Below are positions 32,768-41,788 of a stretch of 64,000 bases of DNA, piece after piece (the first letter of the stretch is position 1; the number at the start of each line of letters is the position of its first letter). The stretch lies in the NCBI RefSeq assembly GCF_004361855.1, contig NZ_SNWQ01000011.1, positions 124,001-188,000 on the forward strand, written 5' to 3'. Origin of the DNA: Kribbella caucasensis. GTDB taxonomy: Bacteria; Actinomycetota; Actinomycetes; Propionibacteriales; Kribbellaceae. The notes beneath the pieces are model-generated. The model did not search any database. It saw only the letters and a program-made list of their open reading frames with translations, and was not told the origin of the DNA. Position numbers and translations under genes: made by a program.

Positions 32768-32779
32768 GAAATCGATTTC
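32768..32779. promoter_or_regulatory. Perfect palindrome before the glycoside hydrolase operon
   Basis: GAAATCGATTTC is a 12-bp perfect palindrome with a CG centre, like LacI-family operators of sugar operons. It lies just after a possible -10 (TAGACA, 32757-32762) and 26 nt before the ATG at 32806. No LacI gene is in the window. Confidence 0.55.
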
Positions 32780-32805
32780 CCGAGATCGCCCTGGAAGGTC
32801 CGCCC

Positions 32806-35800
32806 ATGACCAGGTTGCTGCGCCGCCTCGCGCTCCTCGCCTCAGCTGTTCTTGTTGTCCTACCGCTCATCTCCGCGCCGGCCTCAGCCACCAATACGTC
32901 GTACGGCGCGGGCGGCAAGGGTCCGGTCGGGTGGGATGTCTATCGGCACCTCGATCGGTTGCCCGAGTTGCAGACCGGCTTCCGGACCAAGCAGTTCTCC
33001 AGCTTCGGCCGGGACGGCACCAACAACGACGGCTTCGACGGCAAGTACTCCTGCCTGCGCACCAGCACCGCCGGCTGCGTGATCGCCGAGGACGCCGGCC
33101 CGGGCGAGCTCGGCACGATCTGGTTCACCCGGGACGGCGGCGACGTCACCAATACCGGCAAGATCACCATCGAGCTGGACGGCAAGTTGGTCCTCGACCA
33201 CAGCCTCCAGGACGTCGTCGACGGCAAACTCGGCGCGCCGTTCGTCTACCCGCTCGTCGCCAACGCGGTCGAGACCAGCGGCGGCGTCTACCTCCGCGTC
33301 CCGATGCCGTACCGCGAGTCGATGCGGGTGACCGTGCAGAGCAACCCGTTCTTCTACCACGTCGGCTACCGCGAGTTCCCCGACGCGAACGGCGTCACCA
33401 CCTTCGATCCGACCGACAAGGCGGAGGACGTCGTCAAGCTGCTCGCCGACGCCGGGTTCAAAGACCCCAAGCCGGCGAATCCCGCGGCCAAGACGTCCAC
33501 CACGACCGTGAACCTTGCCCCCGGCAAACAACTGACGCTGGCCGATCAGCGCGGTCCCGGCGAGGTCAGCGCGATCCGGCTGAAGCTCCCGGAGATCGTC
33601 GGCCTGGAGCTGAAGTCGTTCGCCGACGACGGTCGCGCGTTCGTCGGCGCCAGCCAGTTCACGGTCAAGATCGACCCGGCCAACACGGGGGTGAAACTGA
33701 CCCGCCGGATGGATCTGCGGATCGGTAACCAGCGGGCCAAGGTCCTCGTCGACGGCGTCCAGGTCGGCGAGTGGGCGCCGCTCAAGGCGGCCGGTGCGCA
33801 GTGGCACGACCAGGTCGTCCAGCTCCCGGCGAGCGCGACCGCGGGCAAATCGCAGATCACAGTCCGGAACGAGTTCATCTCCTCCGACCTGGACTTCAAC
33901 GAGTTCACCTACTGGGTCGACTCGATCGTCGGCGGCACCCCCCAGCGCACCGACACTCTCGACCTAGGCGCCGAACATCTCGCCGACGAGCAGGCGCACG
34001 CGTACTCGATCAGCCAGCAGGTCTGGTCCGGCACCCACGCGATGACGTACGCCGCGACTCCCGAGGACGGCGAACGCGTGCGGCCCTCCGACTCGATGCT
34101 GGCCGGCGTCCGCCTGCAGGTGAACATCGACGGGGTCAAACGAGTCGACGCCCCGATCGGCGAGTTCTTCGGCTCCGGCCTGGGCGAGAACCCGGTTCGC
34201 AGCCTGTTCTTCGCGATGGATCCCGACGGCTGGTACTCCGCCTGGTGGCCGATGCCGTACGCCGGTCGCGCGACCGTCACGCTGACCAACACCTCGCAGT
34301 ACAAGGTCACCGGTACGGCGGAGGTGACGGCGGCCCAGAACGCACAGAAGGCGGTCGACCTGATCACCGGGAAGACCGGCTACTTCACCGCGATCTCGCA
34401 TCGGGCCGAGCCGGTCATGGGCCAGGACTGGACGATCGCGAACACCACCGGCCGGGGCAAGTTCGTCGGCGTCTCGCAGACCATGGAGGGCCTGCAACCG
34501 GACGGCAACACGCGCGGCTACCTCGAGGGTGACGAGCGCGTGTACGTCGACGGCGAGCGCACGCCCGCGATCCACGGCACCGGGACCGAGGACTACTACG
34601 AGTCCGGCTGGTACTTCAACCGGGGCACGTACTCCACGCCGTTCCACGGGAACTCGGGCCACGAGGTGCAGGCCGGTTTCTGTACGGTCGAGTGCGACAG
34701 TGCATGGCGGCTGCACATCACCGACTCGATCGAGTACCAGAACCAGCTCGGGTTCGGGATCGAACACGGCCAGCAGAACGACCACGCGGCCGTCTACGGT
34801 TCCACGGCCTTCCTGTACTCCGCGGCGACGTTCGGTGCGCGCGAGACCGATCGGATCGACGTTGGTTCCGCCGCCAGCCGCGCACAACACGCGTATGCCG
34901 ATGGTGGTGCGCAGGCTGACCTCTCATCTGTCTATGAGGGCGACCATGACGATATCGTCCTGACCGACCAGGTCCGCTCGACGACCGGGCCGATCCGGTT
35001 CGACGTGAGGATCGATCCGGTCAACCGGGGCGTGACGTTACGTCGTACCAGCGATCAGGACGTCGCGTGGCAGTCCGCCAAGGTGGTTGTCAACGGCAAG
35101 GATGCTGGGACGTGGTTGCAGCCGCTCGGCAACGACCGGCAACGCTGGCTGGACGACAACTTCCAGGTCCCGTCAGCGCTGACCTTCGGCAAGTCCAAGC
35201 TGAGCATCGAGCTGAGGCCGACCGGACCTGCGTGGACCGCATCCTCGTACGTCGTGCAGTCCTTGGTCATCCCGTACGCCGACCGGCGCGCGCCGTCGAC
35301 CGTCGAGAACGTCACCGCAACTGGTCGTCCGGACAACGCGATCGCATTGGCCTGGTCAGACGCGTCGGACGAGACTGGGATCGCGCGCTACAACGTCTAC
35401 GCGAGCAAGAGCGGCGGGGCTGAGCGGTTGGTCGGGAGTAGTACGGTCCCGGGCTTCCTGCACAAGGGGTTGGGATTGACGGAGACCTGGAACTATCGGG
35501 TGTCGGCCGTCGATCTGGCTGGGCACGAGAGCGCGAAGTCCGCGGTGGCCGAGGCGACCTCGGGGAGCACGATCAGGGTCGAGGCTGAGTCGCTGTTGCC
35601 GGCCGTGTCCGCCACGGTGCCGGTGGATCCGCAAGGCAACTGCTGCGGGGTGAGCTGGTCCGGTGGGAGTCAGTTGTGGATCCACGGGTCCAAGGTTGGT
35701 GACAAGGTCGTCCTCGAGTTCGCGGTGCCGACGTCGGGTACGTACAAGTTGTCCTCGGTGCTGACCAAGGCGGCCGACTACGGGATCGCGGAGGTCAGCG

Positions 35801-35988
35801 TTGACGGAGGCAACCAGGTGACTTTCGATGGGTATGTTGCCTCCGGTGTTACCACACAGCGGGTTGATTTGGGCGCCGCGACTCTTGCCGCTGGCAAACA
35901 TCAGCTGGCGATCACGGTGACCGGCAAGAATCCCGCCGCGACCAACTACCTGGTCGGCGTGGACCTGCTCGATTTGGAGCTCAGCTGA
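32806..35988 (+). CDS. Secreted GH172 (DUF2961) glycoside hydrolase with FN3 and C-terminal carbohydrate-binding module
   Basis: A 1060-residue exported protein with a signal peptide ending PASA-TNTS. DUF2961 regions span about 30-380 and 390-650 and include the signature GTGTEDYYESGW near residue 590, which holds a family catalytic Glu. Residues about 640-825 add a second DUF2961-like beta unit. A fibronectin III domain (about 827-920) and a CBM6/35-like beta-sandwich (about 922-1060) follow. GH172 members act on fructofuranosides, D-arabinofuranosides or galactofuranosides. The next hydrolase overlaps its stop (TGATG), so both likely attack one glycan. A TTA codon occurs at 35038. Confidence 0.87.
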   Translation: MTRLLRRLALLASAVLVVLPLISAPASATNTSYGAGGKGPVGWDVYRHLDRLPELQTGFRTKQFSSFGRDGTNNDGFDGKYSCLRTSTAGCVIAEDAGPGELGTIWFTRDGGDVTNTGKITIELDGKLVLDHSLQDVVDGKLGAPFVYPLVANAVETSGGVYLRVPMPYRESMRVTVQSNPFFYHVGYREFPDANGVTTFDPTDKAEDVVKLLADAGFKDPKPANPAAKTSTTTVNLAPGKQLTLADQRGPGEVSAIRLKLPEIVGLELKSFADDGRAFVGASQFTVKIDPANTGVKLTRRMDLRIGNQRAKVLVDGVQVGEWAPLKAAGAQWHDQVVQLPASATAGKSQITVRNEFISSDLDFNEFTYWVDSIVGGTPQRTDTLDLGAEHLADEQAHAYSISQQVWSGTHAMTYAATPEDGERVRPSDSMLAGVRLQVNIDGVKRVDAPIGEFFGSGLGENPVRSLFFAMDPDGWYSAWWPMPYAGRATVTLTNTSQYKVTGTAEVTAAQNAQKAVDLITGKTGYFTAISHRAEPVMGQDWTIANTTGRGKFVGVSQTMEGLQPDGNTRGYLEGDERVYVDGERTPAIHGTGTEDYYESGWYFNRGTYSTPFHGNSGHEVQAGFCTVECDSAWRLHITDSIEYQNQLGFGIEHGQQNDHAAVYGSTAFLYSAATFGARETDRIDVGSAASRAQHAYADGGAQADLSSVYEGDHDDIVLTDQVRSTTGPIRFDVRIDPVNRGVTLRRTSDQDVAWQSAKVVVNGKDAGTWLQPLGNDRQRWLDDNFQVPSALTFGKSKLSIELRPTGPAWTASSYVVQSLVIPYADRRAPSTVENVTATGRPDNAIALAWSDASDETGIARYNVYASKSGGAERLVGSSTVPGFLHKGLGLTETWNYRVSAVDLAGHESAKSAVAEATSGSTIRVEAESLLPAVSATVPVDPQGNCCGVSWSGGSQLWIHGSKVGDKVVLEFAVPTSGTYKLSSVLTKAADYGIAEVSVDGGNQVTFDGYVASGVTTQRVDLGAATLAAGKHQLAITVTGKNPAATNYLVGVDLLDLELS

Positions 35989-37637
35989 TGAGCTGGCTGC
36001 GGTCCGTCGTCGGAATGGTGGTGGTGATGATGAGCGCGGCAGCGGGTCTGCCGGCCGGAGCGACCTCCGACGAGGTGCGGAACACGCCGCTCGTCCGGGT
36101 CGACAAGGTGGTGGCCGCAGGCAACTTCACCAAGGTCTACGACCCGAGCGTGGGCGAGACGGAGCAGTGGTACTACAACGACCACACGTTGGTTCAGGAC
36201 CAGAAGACCGGCACCTGGCATGTCTACGCGATCACGCACGCCGAGCCGGCGAACCCGCTCGACGAGAAGAGCTTCGGCCACGCGACCGCGCCGACGCCGA
36301 ACGGCCCGTGGACCAAGCAGCCGCCTGCGCTGGTCGCGGATCCGGCCGCGGGGGAGAGCCATATCTGGGCGCCTTACGTGCTGTACGAGGCGGGCACCTA
36401 CTACATGTACTACGCGGCCGGGACGCCCGACCACACGGCGTACCGGATGCATCTGGCGACCTCGACGGATCTGGTGCACTGGACCCGGAATGCGGCGAAT
36501 CCACTCTTCACCGACGGCTTCGACGGGCGCGACCCGATGGTGCGACGGGTGGGCGATCAGTGGGTCATGTATTACACGGCGAATTCGACGCCTGCCGGAG
36601 GCAACCACATCGTTGCCTATCGCACCAGTACGGATCTGCGGCACTGGAGCGACCGGAGGACCGCGTTCCAGCATCCGGCGACCGGGACCTTCGGCGGGCC
36701 GACGGAGTCGCCGTTCGTCGTACAACGCGGGAGTGATTGGTATCTCTTCGTGTGCTGCGACGGTGGTTATGAGGTTACGAAGGTCTACAAGAGCAAGGAT
36801 CCATTGAAGTTCAGCGTCGACCAGGTGGCGGGGACGATCGCGGCGCATGCGGCCGAGGTGGTTCAGGACGGGGCCGACTGGTGGGTCACAGGTGCGGGCT
36901 GGGGCAAGGGTGGGCTGTACATCGCGCCGCTCGACTTCGACCGGGTCCAGGTGACGATGGGCCGGATCGTGAGCACGCAGTACTACCGCGCGACGATCGA
37001 GACCCAGCCTCGTACTGCGCTCACCCGGCTGGAGGTGGATCCGTCGGGTCAGGGGCGCTATCGGCCGGCGCTCGACTCGTCGTCGCGATCTACCGCGCCC
37101 TATCTGGCCGTGGGGAACTTTGGAGCGACGGACACGGCCGGTCCGACCGAGCGGGTCGAGTCGCGGCGGGATCGGTTGATGTTGAGTGGGATCACGTTCA
37201 ACGATGAGCCGGTGACCGCGGACTGGTCGTTCGCCTTCGGTTTGCGGACCTTCGACATGTCGTTGCGGTGGAACGTCAATGGTCAGACGACGGCAGTCGT
37301 CTGGGAGGTCGCGTTGAACGTCGACTCCGCGTTGGCGGATCTCGGTGATCCCGGTGGCTTTGGTCGGGGCGGAGATGTCGCGGGGCTGCCGTCGTGGTCG
37401 ATGGCGACCGGTCCGGGGTTGAGCGTGGTCACGGCGTACAAGGCTGGTTCGGCGTGGTCGGCGGACAACCACTGGTACGACCCACCGAACGGCGCCGTCG
37501 CCTGGCAACCGCTCTGGCAACCCGGTGGACGCCCGCTCCCGCCCGGCGCGTATCCGGGCGGCATCTATCGCTTCGGCTTCTCGCCAACCGAGCGAGATGT
37601 CGCCTTCGCGGAGCAACTGGCGGACGGCTTGGGCTGA
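35988..37637 (+). CDS. Secreted GH43/GH32-superfamily beta-propeller hydrolase
   Basis: A 549-residue protein with a signal peptide (about 1-25) and a five-bladed propeller of the GH43/GH32/GH117 clans over about 40-340. Candidate catalytic segments are WYYNDHTLV, GRDPMVRR (compare the GH32 Arg-Asp-Pro) and GGPTESPFVV. WAPYVLYEAGTYYMYY is typical of the fold. A C-terminal beta domain (about 345-549) has no assigned family. It is translationally coupled to the GH172 gene. Arabinofuranosidase or fructosidase activity is plausible; the exact family is uncertain. Confidence 0.82.
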   Translation: MSWLRSVVGMVVVMMSAAAGLPAGATSDEVRNTPLVRVDKVVAAGNFTKVYDPSVGETEQWYYNDHTLVQDQKTGTWHVYAITHAEPANPLDEKSFGHATAPTPNGPWTKQPPALVADPAAGESHIWAPYVLYEAGTYYMYYAAGTPDHTAYRMHLATSTDLVHWTRNAANPLFTDGFDGRDPMVRRVGDQWVMYYTANSTPAGGNHIVAYRTSTDLRHWSDRRTAFQHPATGTFGGPTESPFVVQRGSDWYLFVCCDGGYEVTKVYKSKDPLKFSVDQVAGTIAAHAAEVVQDGADWWVTGAGWGKGGLYIAPLDFDRVQVTMGRIVSTQYYRATIETQPRTALTRLEVDPSGQGRYRPALDSSSRSTAPYLAVGNFGATDTAGPTERVESRRDRLMLSGITFNDEPVTADWSFAFGLRTFDMSLRWNVNGQTTAVVWEVALNVDSALADLGDPGGFGRGGDVAGLPSWSMATGPGLSVVTAYKAGSAWSADNHWYDPPNGAVAWQPLWQPGGRPLPPGAYPGGIYRFGFSPTERDVAFAEQLADGLG

Positions 37638-37649
37638 CCTGGCTTGAAC

Positions 37650-37655
37650 TAAGGT
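37650..37655 (+). promoter_or_regulatory. -10 box for a leaderless isochorismatase-like transcript
   Basis: TAAGGT is followed by 7 nt and then the GTG at 37663. Confidence 0.55.
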
Positions 37656-37662
37656 CTGACGG

Positions 37663-38193
37663 GTGAGCACTCTCAGCCTGGATCCCCGGCGTACCGCCCT
37701 GATCCTGATCGATCTGATGCCGCGGATCATCGCGCTCGACACGGCCCCACTGACCGGCCGCGAGGTGCTGGAGCGTTGCGTCGCGCTGGCGCAGGCGACC
37801 CGGACGGTCGGTGGGCTCGTCGTGCACGTCCGGGTCGAGCGCCCGGGCGTCGGCGTCCAGCCCGAAGGCAGCGAGTTGGCTCCCGAACTCGACCCTCAGC
37901 CGGGCGACCTGGAGATCGTCAAGCGCACGGTCGGCGCATTCCATCAGACGGGTCTCGACGACGCCCTCCGTGCTCGCGACATCAGTACGGTGGCCCTGGC
38001 CGGTATCGCCACCAACTTCGGCGTCGAGTCCACTGGTCGAGTTGCCGACGAGCACGGCTACGACACGCTCTACCTCACCGACGCGATGACCGGGCTGGAC
38101 GGCCATGCCCACGATTTCGCCGTCTCCTATGTCTTCCCGAGGTTCGGCACGACCTGCACCGGCACGGAGTACGTCGCCGCCCTCAGTGGGTGA
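37663..38193 (+). CDS. Isochorismatase-like hydrolase lacking the catalytic cysteine
   Basis: A 176-residue cysteine-hydrolase-superfamily protein. Asp17 (ALILIDLMP) and Lys87 (IVKRTVGAF) are present, but the position of the nucleophilic Cys in GIATNFGVES is Gly120. Nicotinamidases and carbamoylases need that Cys, while true isochorismatases (EntB/PhzD type) work without it. It may therefore hydrolyse a vinyl ether, or be inactive. Start GTG 37663 with a leaderless promoter. No siderophore genes are nearby. Confidence 0.82.
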   Translation: MSTLSLDPRRTALILIDLMPRIIALDTAPLTGREVLERCVALAQATRTVGGLVVHVRVERPGVGVQPEGSELAPELDPQPGDLEIVKRTVGAFHQTGLDDALRARDISTVALAGIATNFGVESTGRVADEHGYDTLYLTDAMTGLDGHAHDFAVSYVFPRFGTTCTGTEYVAALSG

Positions 38194-38197
38194 TCCG

Positions 38198-38710
38198 ATG
38201 ACGACCGCATGGATCGCGATCGTCGGTACGATCATCGGCGCTTCCACCTCCTACTTATTCCAACGCCTGACGCTACGGCGAACCGAGGGTTTCGCCCGCA
38301 GCGAGCAGCTCCGGGCCAGGCGGATCGACGCGTACAGCGAGTTCGCCGAGAAGGTGATGGAGTGGCGGCGAGCCCAGACGATCCGGCTGAGGAGACGCAT
38401 CGAGGACGGCAAGGCAGCAGACGACTACGACGCCCTGCGAGCCGAAAGCCAGCGGATGCGGGCACAGGCGTGGTCGGCGTTCTACAAAGTGAAGCTGCTT
38501 TGCGGAGACCCGGCCATCGAGCAGCTCGCCCTGGCCGCGATCGAGGCAACCCATGAGATGTGGGCTGCGCTCGATGGCGAAGACGAGGTCGGGGGCGATC
38601 GCCGGCGGCTTGACGAGCTCGGTGAGCTGGTGCGCGAGCGGCTCGATCGGTTCCTGGAGGCCGCCACGGTACAGGCGCTCGGTGGGCAAGGTAGGCGCAG
38701 GCTCGGCTGA
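38198..38710 (+). CDS. Hypothetical protein with one N-terminal membrane helix
   Basis: A 170-residue protein. One N-terminal helix (TAWIAIVGTIIGASTSYLF) is followed by a long, Arg-rich, mostly helical cytoplasmic part, probably a coiled coil (RIDAYSEFAEKVMEWRRAQ, RAESQRMRAQAW). ATG 38198 is 4 nt after the previous stop; co-transcription is likely. Proteins of this layout are common in actinobacteria and have no known function. Confidence 0.72.
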   Translation: MTTAWIAIVGTIIGASTSYLFQRLTLRRTEGFARSEQLRARRIDAYSEFAEKVMEWRRAQTIRLRRRIEDGKAADDYDALRAESQRMRAQAWSAFYKVKLLCGDPAIEQLALAAIEATHEMWAALDGEDEVGGDRRRLDELGELVRERLDRFLEAATVQALGGQGRRRLG

Positions 38711-38786
38711 GGCACTGGATATCTCCCGTGCTCTCGACCTGACAGCAGGCGGGCTCAGCACCTACCGTCGTTGACGGGGGTGGCAG

Positions 38787-39026
38787 ATGAGCCGGTTCTC
38801 CAGGGCAGTGCTGGTCGCGGGAGCTGTCGTCGTGGCGTTGGCGCCGGTGACCGGCGAGCAGCAGTGTGACGATTCCGGCAGCTGTGTGACGGTTTTCCAG
38901 AGCTTCTGGGGTCTGGCGCTCGGCTCTCAGGAGGCGCTGGCCTGGATTCCGGCGGTCCTGGTCGGGACTGTGCTGGCCGTCTTCGTGTTCCGCAAGTCGA
39001 AGCGCCGAAGGAAGAAGGACGGTTGA
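38787..39026 (+). CDS. Small membrane protein of 79 residues
   Basis: Two hydrophobic segments (VLVAGAVVVALAPV and WIPAVLVGTVLAVFVF) flank a short extracytoplasmic loop with two cysteines (CDDSGSC), and the tail is strongly basic (RKSKRRRKKDG). A G-rich ribosome binding site precedes ATG 38787. No family is recognised. Confidence 0.65.
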   Translation: MSRFSRAVLVAGAVVVALAPVTGEQQCDDSGSCVTVFQSFWGLALGSQEALAWIPAVLVGTVLAVFVFRKSKRRRKKDG

Positions 39027-39145
39027 GGCGTGCGGGTGTCCAGGTAGCGGATTCGGCGGCGGATGTGTGAAAAGTCTTGGCTGGGGTGGATTTGTCAGGA
39101 CTTAAGTGGCGGATGTTTGTTCTTGTGCGACTGGTTCGCGTGCGT

Positions 39146-39178
39146 GTTCATGTACCGCTTCGGCACGGTTCACCACGT
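39146..39178 (+). promoter_or_regulatory. PHO-box-like direct repeats before the pst operon
   Basis: GTTCATGTACC (39146-39156) and GTTCACCACGT (39168-39178) are spaced 22 bp apart, two 11-bp turns, with a degenerate unit between and GTTCGCG at 39134. Streptomyces PhoP binds 11-bp direct repeats of the GTTCAYY type. It lies about 50-80 nt upstream of the first reading frame of the locus. Confidence 0.55.
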
Positions 39179-39253
39179 GTTGTATCCAACTGGTGACGCT
39201 CCATACCGACTGCTCTGGGGGAGAGGTTGGTGAGGAGACCGGTGGGGGTGCGG

Positions 39254-39622
39254 ATGCAGTTCCTCGACGATCCGCGAGGAGGTGAACGACTCTGGCGGCT
39301 CCTGTCCGGGAACAATCGCCCCCTGGCCATGGGCCGCGGCGGCAGTCGGGCACCGCGCGACGAGCTGGCGGCGGTCCGTCGGCTGGTTCGCGAAGCGGAG
39401 CCGAAACTGCGCCGGGATCCCGATGGCAAGTGGCGCTGGGAGATCTCGGCGAACGGCGGTCCTGATGTCCAGTGTCCCGGCGTGTTCGCGCGCCGGGTCG
39501 ACGCACGTCGGGCGTTCCATCGATTCACCCAAGCGGTCGAACAGGCCGAAGTGACCTCGGCCCAGCTGTCCCCTGTGCTGATCCAACGAGAGCTGATGAT
39601 CCAACGAGAGCCGGAGCGGTGA
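39254..39622 (+). CDS. Hypothetical first gene of the pst operon
   Basis: A 122-residue cytoplasmic protein (ATG 39254; GTG 39230 would add eight residues and has GGGGGAGAGG before it). Its centre (KWRWEISANGGPDVQCPGVFARRVDARRAF, quoted in part) faintly resembles the YegP/DUF1508 repeat, in which an Asn-Gly turn and a later residue-rich helix recur; I would not call it on this alone. pstC starts within its stop codon (GTGA), so it is translationally tied to phosphate uptake. Confidence 0.62.
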   Translation: MQFLDDPRGGERLWRLLSGNNRPLAMGRGGSRAPRDELAAVRRLVREAEPKLRRDPDGKWRWEISANGGPDVQCPGVFARRVDARRAFHRFTQAVEQAEVTSAQLSPVLIQRELMIQREPER

Positions 39623-40611
39623 GCGAATCCACTGTCCAGCAAACCCCCCGCCGGCTGCGAGCCTCGCTCGCGCCGTCCGACCTGATCTTCCGGCTGGTTG
39701 CCCGTGGTGGCGGCGGCCTGGTGCTGCTGATCACCGGTGGCATCGGCGTCTTCCTTGCCTACCAGGCGAAACCGACCCTGCAGACGTACGGCTGGAAGTT
39801 CTTCACCGAGCAGGCCTGGCAGCCCGAAGCAAACCAGATCGGTGTCGCGGCCGTGCTGTTCGGCACCGTCGTGATCGCCACGATCGCGATCGCGCTTTCC
39901 TTCCCGGTCGCACTGGCGACCGCCCTGTTCATCACCGAGTGGGCGCCGCGCGGGCTGAAGAAGACCCTGGTCGCGCTGGTCGACTTGATGGTCGCCGTAC
40001 CGTCGATCGTCTACGGCCTGTGGGGCTTCTTCCTGCTGCAGCCTTGGATCATTCACCTGTCCCGCTGGATCACCGACTTCTTCGGCTGGATCCCGATCTT
40101 CCGGGTCGACTCCGATCCGGACGCCGCGATCTTCGACGGCGCGACGTACGCCTCCTCGGCCTTCATCGCCGGCGTGGTCGTCGCGATGATGGTGATGCCG
40201 ATCGCCTGCGCGGTGATGCGCGAGGTGTTCGACCAGACGCCGATGGGTGAGCGTGAGGCCGCGCTGGCGCTGGGATCCACCAGTTGGGGTGTGGTCCGCG
40301 CCGTCGTGCTGCCGTTCGGCCGCGGCGGCATCATCGGCGGCACGATGCTCGGCCTCGGTCGCGCGCTCGGCGAGACGATCGCGGTGGTGATGATCGTGTC
40401 GCCGCTGTTCGAGATCAACTGGCACGTGCTGCAGTCCGGCTCGATCACCATCTCGTCGATGATCGCCCTCCGGTACGGCGAGGCGTCGGGCTCGCAGTTG
40501 AACGCACTGATGGCGGCCGGTCTGGTGCTGTTCATCATCACGCTGATCGTCAACCTGATCGCGGGATTCGTCGTGTCCCGCAGCCGCAGCGGCGCCGGAA
40601 CGGAGATCTGA
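39619..40611 (+). CDS. pstC: Phosphate ABC transporter permease PstC
   Basis: An integral membrane permease of 330 residues with six main helices. The cytoplasmic coupling loop is EREAALALGSTSWGVVRAVVLP, and the family segment LMVAVPSIVYGLWGFF is clear. GTG 39619 overlaps the stop of the preceding gene. PstC and PstA form the channel for inorganic phosphate, powered by PstB, which here is encoded 10 kb downstream. Confidence 0.93.
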   Translation: MSESTVQQTPRRLRASLAPSDLIFRLVARGGGGLVLLITGGIGVFLAYQAKPTLQTYGWKFFTEQAWQPEANQIGVAAVLFGTVVIATIAIALSFPVALATALFITEWAPRGLKKTLVALVDLMVAVPSIVYGLWGFFLLQPWIIHLSRWITDFFGWIPIFRVDSDPDAAIFDGATYASSAFIAGVVVAMMVMPIACAVMREVFDQTPMGEREAALALGSTSWGVVRAVVLPFGRGGIIGGTMLGLGRALGETIAVVMIVSPLFEINWHVLQSGSITISSMIALRYGEASGSQLNALMAAGLVLFIITLIVNLIAGFVVSRSRSGAGTEI

Positions 40612-40615
40612 GCCG

Positions 40616-41761
40616 ATGACCGTCACCCGCCCACCGGAACTCGGTACCGAGAACCCGTTCCTGCCGCCCACCGACGACGTGACGCCGATCGAGCAGGCCG
40701 CACCAATACCGCCGGAACCCGAGCGACGCCGCCTTCGGGTCGTCGATGTCGAGGACCGGGCCTGCCTGGCCGGCTCGGCCGCCGCCGGGCTGTCGCTGAC
40801 GTGGGTGCTCTACAGCCGGATCCTGCCGACCGAGGGAACGCTGGGCTTCATCGTCTGCTGGTGGTTGTCGTTCACGGCCTTCTACCTGCTGATCACCGGA
40901 CTACGGCGTGGTCGCGTGGTGCTCGCCGACCGGTTCGCAGTACTGCTCGCGCACAGTGCGGCCGGCCTGATCGGGATCGCGCTGGCCAGTGTCATCGGCT
41001 ACACGCTGTACCGCGGTCTCCGGGCTCTTGGCCACTGGAACTTCTTCACCAGCGACCTGCGGACCGCGGGACCACTCGAGCCGCTGTCGGCAGGTGGTGC
41101 ACTGCATGCCCTGGCCGGCACGCTGATCCAGATCTCCATGGCGATCGCGGTCACCCTGCCGCTCGGGGTACTGTGCGCCGTCTATCTGACCGAGGTGGGC
41201 GGCCAGGCGTCGAAGCTGGTCCGGTCGGTGGTCGAGGCGATGACCGCGTTGCCGTCGATCGTGGCCGGCCTGTTCGCGTACGTCGTACTGCTGATCGGCC
41301 TCGGGATGCGGCTGTCCGGATTCGTCGCCGCGATGGCGATCTCGGTGATGATGCTGCCGATCATCGCGCGGTCCGCCGAAGTGGTGCTGCGGCTGGTACC
41401 GAGCGGTCTGCGGGAGGCGTCGCTCGCGCTCGGGGCGACGCAATGGCGGACGGTCTGGTCGGTGGTGCTGCCGACCGCGCGACCTGGTCTCGCGACCGCG
41501 CTGGTGCTCGGCACCGCCCGGGGGATCGGGGAGACCTCGCCGGTCCTGCTGACCGCCGGATTCACGACGTACCTGAACCTCAATCCGTTCTCGGGACCGA
41601 TGGTCTCGTTGCCGCTGTTCACCTTCAAGATGTCGCAGTCGCCGGAGGAGAACTACATCAGCCGGGCCTTCGGCGCGGCCGCGCTGTTGCTCGTCCTGGT
41701 GCTGTTGCTGTTCGCCTTCTCCCGCTGGATGGCCAGTCGTGGCCGGTCCGGTACGCGCTGA
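40616..41761 (+). CDS. pstA: Phosphate ABC transporter permease PstA
   Basis: A 381-residue permease, longer than most PstA because of a Pro-rich cytoplasmic N-terminus (about 1-45) and two extra N-terminal helices. The core is typical: VVEAMTALPSIVAGLFAYV and the coupling loop LREASLALGATQWRTVWSVVLP, then GIGETSPVLLTAG. It starts 4 nt after pstC. The partner ATPase is PstB at 50797. Confidence 0.93.
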   Translation: MTVTRPPELGTENPFLPPTDDVTPIEQAAPIPPEPERRRLRVVDVEDRACLAGSAAAGLSLTWVLYSRILPTEGTLGFIVCWWLSFTAFYLLITGLRRGRVVLADRFAVLLAHSAAGLIGIALASVIGYTLYRGLRALGHWNFFTSDLRTAGPLEPLSAGGALHALAGTLIQISMAIAVTLPLGVLCAVYLTEVGGQASKLVRSVVEAMTALPSIVAGLFAYVVLLIGLGMRLSGFVAAMAISVMMLPIIARSAEVVLRLVPSGLREASLALGATQWRTVWSVVLPTARPGLATALVLGTARGIGETSPVLLTAGFTTYLNLNPFSGPMVSLPLFTFKMSQSPEENYISRAFGAAALLLVLVLLLFAFSRWMASRGRSGTR

Positions 41762-41788
41762 AACCCACCCTCCGAGAGGACATTGATC

